A DNA stretch of 7,760 nt. Source: Acidobacteriota bacterium (GTDB lineage Bacteria > Acidobacteriota > Vicinamibacteria > Vicinamibacterales > SCN-69-37). The first letter of the stretch is position 1; every line of letters begins with the position of its first letter. The notes below the pieces were generated by a model. It was not told the DNA's origin, made no database searches, and was given only the letters and a program-made list of their open reading frames with translations. The position numbers and the translations under genes were made by a program. The DNA lies in contig JAKALV010000155.1 in the NCBI GenBank assembly GCA_021824055.1, forward strand, positions 1-7,760. The letters are read 5' to 3'. Below, one piece after another: positions 5,097 through 7,760 of the stretch.

Positions 5097-7760
5097 GTGA
5101 CGATACGTGTGCGCCGCATGCCTGCGGCTTTGTACCGTGGCCTGCTCTTTTCTGCGCTGCTCGCCGCCGCCTTGACCGTGACCTCCCGGGCTCAGACGGC
5201 CGGCCCGACCGGCATGGTGGTCAGCCGCAGCGTGAACATGGTGGCCGGCGACACGTGGCCCAACGGCGATCCGTACCTGCAGCGCCAGAACGAACCGTCG
5301 GTGGCGGCATCCACGCGGAACCCGCAGCACCTGCTCGGCGGCGCCAACGACTACCGCACCGTGGACTTGCCCGGTCTGTCGACGGGATCCGAAACGGGCG
5401 ATGCGTGGCTGGGTCTGTTCAAGAGCTTCGACGGCGGGGAGCGGTGGCAGAGCACGCTCTTGCCCGGTTATCCGCAGGACACGAGCGCGGCCGGCATGGC
5501 CTCGCCGCTCAAGGCCTTCGAGGCCGGCGCGGATCCGGTGGTCCGGCCCGGCACGAACGGTCTGCTGTATTACGCGGGCCTCGCGTTCAATCGCGGCCCG
5601 AACCAGCCGAGCGCCGTGTTCATGGCGCGCTTCATCGACAACAACAACAAGGAAAACGGCGACCCGATCAAGTACATCGGGACGTCGATCATCGATACGT
5701 CCACCGGCGCGGATTTCATCGACAAACCGTGGATGGCCGTCGATGTGCCGCGCGCGGGCGCGCGCTCGTGCCGCATCGTCGTCTCCGAGCCGCCGCCGGA
5801 TATCAAGCCCGGCGTGGGCTGGGGCCGCTTCACCGGCTGGAAGAAGCACGAACAGGACAAGACGAAAAATCCCAAGGCATCGCCGAAAGCGTCGAAGGAT
5901 CCGCGGCTGGTCGCCGAGACGATCGCGGCGGGCCGGATCTACGTGGCGTACTCGCGCATCACCACCGTGGGCGCCGACGTGACGTCGCGCATCATGTTCT
6001 CGCAGTCGGATGACTGCGGCGTGACGTGGAGCAAGCCCGTCCAGCTGAGCAATCCGGCCGACAAGGTGAATCAGGGCGCGACCGTCGCGATCGATCCGCG
6101 GTCGGGCGGAGTGTACGTCGCGTGGCGGCAGTTTGGTCTCACCGCCGCCGATACCGATGCCGTGATGGTCGCGCGCATGCCGGCGCCCGGCAAGCGCTTC
6201 GAGCTCCCCGGCAAGGTGCACCGGTTTCTGGCGCACCGGCCGGCCGACCGGCTGCGCCGCATGATCGCCGAGCATCGCGAGGGCGATCCGGACGAAGTGG
6301 CCGAGATCCAGCCCTTCGACCAGGGCACCGCGGACGACCGGTTCCGGACGAACGCGTACCCCACGCTGGCGATCGACGATGACGGCCGCGTGTACGCGGC
6401 ATGGACCGAGCGCGGCTTCGGCACATTGCGGCCGGGCGCAACCGACGGCGACGCGCGCGTCGTCATTTCAACGTCCCGCTTCGGCGCGGCGTGGACGGCG
6501 CCGCAGCCCGTGGATTCGGGCGGGTCGGGCGGCACGGATCTGCCGGGACACCAGCTGATGCCGTCGATCTCGTTCGCGGCGGGCAAGCTCGTGGTCGTGT
6601 ACTACGACCTGCGCGAGGACGTATCGCGCGTCTTCGGTCCGTTCATTTCGGAGAAGGACGCGGTGATGACGGTGCGCCGGCGTCACACGATCGACATTCG
6701 CGCGGCGCACGCGACGAAGGGCGACGTGCCGGTTTTCGGTCCGTCGATCCGGATCTCTCAGTACCTGATGGGCAGCCGCCCGGGTTCCAGCCAGGTTGAG
6801 CAGCTGCAGTACAACCCGCCGGACCTGCCGCTCTTCAAGCTCGGCACGGTGCCGTTCATGGGCGACTACATCGATCTGGCGCCCGCGCCGGCGTTTGTGC
6901 AGAACGCCCGGGGCGCGTGGACGTTCAACACGGCGCCGGCCGCCGCGCCCGTGTTTCACGTGGTCTGGACCGACAACCGCGACGTGCGGCCGCCGAAGGA
7001 CGGCGACTGGACGCACTACACGCCGCCCGGCAGCGTCGGCGGGAACAGCACCTTCGATCCCGCGCAGCAGGCGCCCGCGTGCATCGCCGGTCAGACGGGC
7101 ATGCGCAACCAGAACGTGTACTCGGCGCGATTGACGTGGGGGCTGATCGCGGGATCGCCCGGCAACACCAAGCCGCTCGATCCGACGACGCCGCGCGCGT
7201 TCGTGGTGTTCGCGCAGAACACGACGACGGCCACCAAGACGTTCCGGTTCTCGATTGCCAGCCAGCCGGTGGGCGGCGTCGCGTCGTTCACGCAGACCGC
7301 CGGAGCGGGCGCAGTGTATCCGCTGATGTCGCTCGATGTCAGCGTGGCGCCCCGATCGATGGTTACGCGCACGGTCTTTGTGACCTCGTCGGACGCCAAG
7401 GCGCAGGTGGCCGTGGACATCCAGGAGGTGTCGGCGCCGGATATGCCGGTGCTGACCGACGGCCTCGCAAGCCGCGTGCTGCTCAATCCGGACATTTCGA
7501 ATCCTGACATTTCCAATCCGGACATCTCCAATCCCGATATTTCGAATCCGGATATTTCGAACGCCGAGGTGTACAACCCGGACATTTCGAATCCCGATAT
7601 TTCCAACCCCGATATTTCCAACCCCGACATTTCGAATCCGGACATCTCCAACCCGGACATCTCCAACGTGGTGGTGGCGAATCCGGATATTTCGAATCCG
7701 GACATTTCGAACCCCGACATTTCGAATCCCGATATTTCCAATCCCGACATTTCCAACCCG
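5097..7760 (+). CDS. Secreted sialidase-like Asp-box propeller with NPDIS pentapeptide tail (3' partial)
   Basis: The frame stays open from GTG 5097 to the right edge: 888 codons with no stop. Residues 1-32 are a signal peptide (RVRR, hydrophobic core about 15-28, SRA|QT). Residues about 60-690 read as a probable six-bladed propeller. Asp boxes are S110-x-D-x-G-x-x-W117 and S304-x-D-x-G-x-T-W311, with a degenerate one at 459-466. Recurrent blade strands are IYVAYSR (to R287), VYVAWRQ (W343), VYAAWTER (W436), VVYYDLR (502-506) and VVWTDNR (W624), plus MGDY at 588-591. This fold occurs in sialidases, but no F/Y-R-I-P arginine motif is visible, so catalysis is doubtful; ligand or glycan binding is an alternative. 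Residues about 697-795 look like a beta-sandwich. From N797 the protein is tandem NPDIS. A Lys-rich stretch (249-267) interrupts the propeller. Three cysteines are visible (225, 307, 662). Secretion to the surface or medium is inferred; the true C-terminus, which might hold an anchor or sorting domain, is missing. Confidence 0.8.
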   Translation, partial: MTIRVRRMPAALYRGLLFSALLAAALTVTSRAQTAGPTGMVVSRSVNMVAGDTWPNGDPYLQRQNEPSVAASTRNPQHLLGGANDYRTVDLPGLSTGSETGDAWLGLFKSFDGGERWQSTLLPGYPQDTSAAGMASPLKAFEAGADPVVRPGTNGLLYYAGLAFNRGPNQPSAVFMARFIDNNNKENGDPIKYIGTSIIDTSTGADFIDKPWMAVDVPRAGARSCRIVVSEPPPDIKPGVGWGRFTGWKKHEQDKTKNPKASPKASKDPRLVAETIAAGRIYVAYSRITTVGADVTSRIMFSQSDDCGVTWSKPVQLSNPADKVNQGATVAIDPRSGGVYVAWRQFGLTAADTDAVMVARMPAPGKRFELPGKVHRFLAHRPADRLRRMIAEHREGDPDEVAEIQPFDQGTADDRFRTNAYPTLAIDDDGRVYAAWTERGFGTLRPGATDGDARVVISTSRFGAAWTAPQPVDSGGSGGTDLPGHQLMPSISFAAGKLVVVYYDLREDVSRVFGPFISEKDAVMTVRRRHTIDIRAAHATKGDVPVFGPSIRISQYLMGSRPGSSQVEQLQYNPPDLPLFKLGTVPFMGDYIDLAPAPAFVQNARGAWTFNTAPAAAPVFHVVWTDNRDVRPPKDGDWTHYTPPGSVGGNSTFDPAQQAPACIAGQTGMRNQNVYSARLTWGLIAGSPGNTKPLDPTTPRAFVVFAQNTTTATKTFRFSIASQPVGGVASFTQTAGAGAVYPLMSLDVSVAPRSMVTRTVFVTSSDAKAQVAVDIQEVSAPDMPVLTDGLASRVLLNPDISNPDISNPDISNPDISNPDISNAEVYNPDISNPDISNPDISNPDISNPDISNPDISNVVVANPDISNPDISNPDISNPDISNPDISNP
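7485..7760 (+). repeat. 15-bp tandem repeat coding NPDIS pentapeptides
   Basis: Eighteen complete 15-base units plus six bases of a nineteenth run to the window edge, all in frame. Sixteen encode NPDIS exactly. Unit 6 (7560-7574) encodes NAEVY and unit 13 (7665-7679) encodes NVVVA, both in register. The sixteen NPDIS units occur in eleven different nucleotide versions, all differences being synonymous (AAT/AAC, CCG/CCC/CCT, GAC/GAT, ATT/ATC, TCG/TCC). The units are less GC-rich than the rest of the gene: AAT and ATT dominate here, while AAC and ATC dominate upstream. Set as P-D-I-S-N, the unit resembles the pentapeptide-repeat pattern (small, D/N, L/F, S/T, variable) but with Pro at i-2 and Ile at the centre. 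A right-handed beta-helix or a rigid stalk is plausible. The full length is unknown. Confidence 0.95.

Noticed and set aside
4932..6275. Reverse-strand open frame of 447 codons
   Set aside because: It is His/Arg/Ala-rich with no domain, lies opposite the signal-peptide-bearing propeller gene, and is typical of GC-rich shadow frames.
7091..7756. Reverse-strand open frame of 221 codons with MSGFE/ISGLE pentapeptides
   Set aside because: It is the antisense reading of the NPDIS repeats. The repeat codons contain no reverse stop, so the frame stays open by composition. The forward frame has a ribosome binding site, signal peptide and domain motifs.
7485..7760. CRISPR-like array
   Set aside because: The units are 15 bases long, directly adjacent without spacers, and vary only at synonymous third-codon positions. 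They are coding repeats.

Overview
The window is GC-rich DNA with dense GC-ending codons and three long genes. The organism looks like a Gram-negative bacterium: one gene is an outer-membrane TonB-dependent receptor. The receptor carries an N-terminal carboxypeptidase-regulatory-like domain, and the last gene is a large secreted BNR/Asp-box beta-propeller. That combination is common in Acidobacteriota (Vicinamibacteria-like) and in some Bacteroidota and Proteobacteria. The Acidobacteriota assignment is an inference from gene style and composition, and no rRNA or other marker is present.

Layout: bases 1-431 hold no convincing complete gene. They contain an AT-rich promoter-like patch with a perfect 7-4-7 palindrome (213-230) and a stem-loop (288-317). 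Bases 432-2789 (+) encode a complete 785-residue TonB-dependent siderophore-type receptor behind an ideal AGGAGG ribosome binding site. After an 81-bp convergent gap, bases 2871-4919 (-) encode a 682-residue polytopic membrane protein resembling GT-C-fold glycosyltransferases (DUF2298/GT39-like), starting at TTG. A 177-bp divergent gap follows. From 5097 (+, GTG start) a secreted protein runs off the right edge with 888 codons visible. It has a signal peptide, a probable six-bladed sialidase-like propeller with Asp boxes, a beta-sandwich-like domain, and then a run of perfect pentapeptide repeats (NPDIS) that continues past the window.

The three genes do not form an operon: they are oriented + - +, with a convergent pair then a divergent pair. 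Their shared theme is the cell envelope (uptake at the outer membrane, a membrane glycosyltransferase-like protein, a secreted or surface repeat protein). No direct functional link can be shown from the sequence.

The most striking element is the NPDIS tail. Sixteen units are identical at the protein level but are written in eleven different nucleotide versions. Two variant units (NAEVY, NVVVA) keep the five-residue register, the Asn at position 1 and an aliphatic residue at position 4. This points to a selected, regular solenoid or stalk rather than fresh DNA slippage.
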